A stretch of 64,000 nucleotides of DNA, taken from contig CAZXSC010000001.1 of the NCBI GenBank assembly GCA_964643045.1, forward strand, positions 1-64,000, in the 5' to 3' direction. The stretch's first letter is position 1. Each line of letters begins with the position of its first letter. The stretch is from TMED23 sp964643045. GTDB taxonomy: Bacteria > Pseudomonadota > Alphaproteobacteria > Rhodospirillales > UBA2165. The notes beneath the pieces are model-generated. The model was not told the DNA's origin. It made no database searches and saw only the letters and a list, made by a program, of their open reading frames with translations. The translations under genes and the position numbers were made by a program. Below are positions 63,920-64,000 of this stretch, piece after piece.

Positions 63920-64000
63920 ATGGATTTGGAGTGTATTTTCCGGAGCTTTTGGTACTTATCACCAGTCCAAATTGTGCTCAGGTTAGCTTCGTTAATATTG
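63920..64000 (+). CDS. Start of a probable heparinase II/III-like protein (cut by window edge)
   Basis: From the ATG at 63920 the plus strand reads MDLECIFRSFWYLSPVQIVL and stays open to the end of the window. The FRSFWYLSPVQIVLRL segment resembles the (Y/F)(W/L)(H/R)T-L-R-x-L-x-PVQ-x-x-R start of heparinase II/III-family proteins, common next to capsule or O-antigen genes. AAGGAG and AAGGGA sites lie upstream. Only 27 codons are visible, so the call is tentative. Confidence 0.4.
   Translation, partial: MDLECIFRSFWYLSPVQIVLRLASLIL

Noticed and set aside
1..64000. CRISPR arrays, rRNA genes and intact insertion sequences
   Set aside because: No regularly spaced repeat array, rRNA signature or full transposase gene could be seen.

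Overview
The window looks like the replication-origin region of an alphaproteobacterial chromosome with moderate to low GC. The organism is probably a free-living marine-type member related to Rhodospirillales. The evidence is gene order: dnaQ-coaE-aroE-maf-ppsR, then a gene-poor AT-rich gap, then hemE-hemH-hemJ-rho and mnmE-mnmG-rsmG-parA-parB-holA-lptE-leuS. This is the layout known around the origin in Caulobacter, Rickettsia and relatives, where oriC lies between hemE and the DUF299 (ppsR) gene. No lineage assignment below class is secure from sequence reading alone. Region by region: 1-2972 is a minus-strand housekeeping operon (dnaQ start, coaE, aroE, maf, ppsR). 2973-3467 is the probable oriC, with several DnaA-box-like nonamers. 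3468-7508 carries late heme synthesis (hemE, hemH, hemJ) and rho. 7570-11103 holds a quinone oxidoreductase, a DNA alkyltransferase and a DUF255 thioredoxin-fold protein whose 5' end appears frameshifted. 11218-17033 is the mnmE-mnmG-rsmG-parA-parB block, with two parS sites at the start of rsmG. 17034-17735 is a decayed mobile-type stretch. 17736-22514 is holA-lptE-leuS-DUF3576. 22923-39183 is mixed core metabolism and envelope: porin, thiE, yggS, L,D-transpeptidase, an OmpR-type regulator, xthA, lolA, ftsK, a DapC-like aminotransferase, amtB-glnK, a UbiH-like monooxygenase, Trm112, a LON-domain protein, a CnoX-like thioredoxin and a prolyl-tRNA editing protein. A tRNA-Gly(GCC) at 39319-39393 marks the edge of a small AT-rich accessory segment (about 39.4-42.97 kb). 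It holds a repeat-bearing non-coding stretch, a large protein with family A polymerase-like palm motifs, and a short protein resembling the N-terminal domain of tyrosine recombinases. Next come a gamma-resorcylate-decarboxylase-like amidohydrolase and a second amidohydrolase. From 45 kb to the end lies a surface polysaccharide (O-antigen or capsule) cluster interrupted by purH. It contains a TPR-glycosyltransferase, a GmhA-like isomerase, a WbpM/CapD-like dehydratase, a WbpV-like reductase or epimerase, a WbpL/WecA-like initiating transferase, several glycosyltransferases and epimerases, a C-methyltransferase, a cupin, a radical SAM/SPASM protein, a HAD phosphatase, a GT-B-like surface carbohydrate protein and the start of a probable heparinase-fold gene. 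The most unusual locus is the tRNA-linked segment: a polymerase-like protein of unexplained function, with a serine where motif A normally has its aspartate, beside a recombinase-like fragment. Between the two genes is a GGGGGTATA-type twin repeat that recurs, with 17 of 19 bases matching, downstream of parB beside another decayed mobile-type gene.
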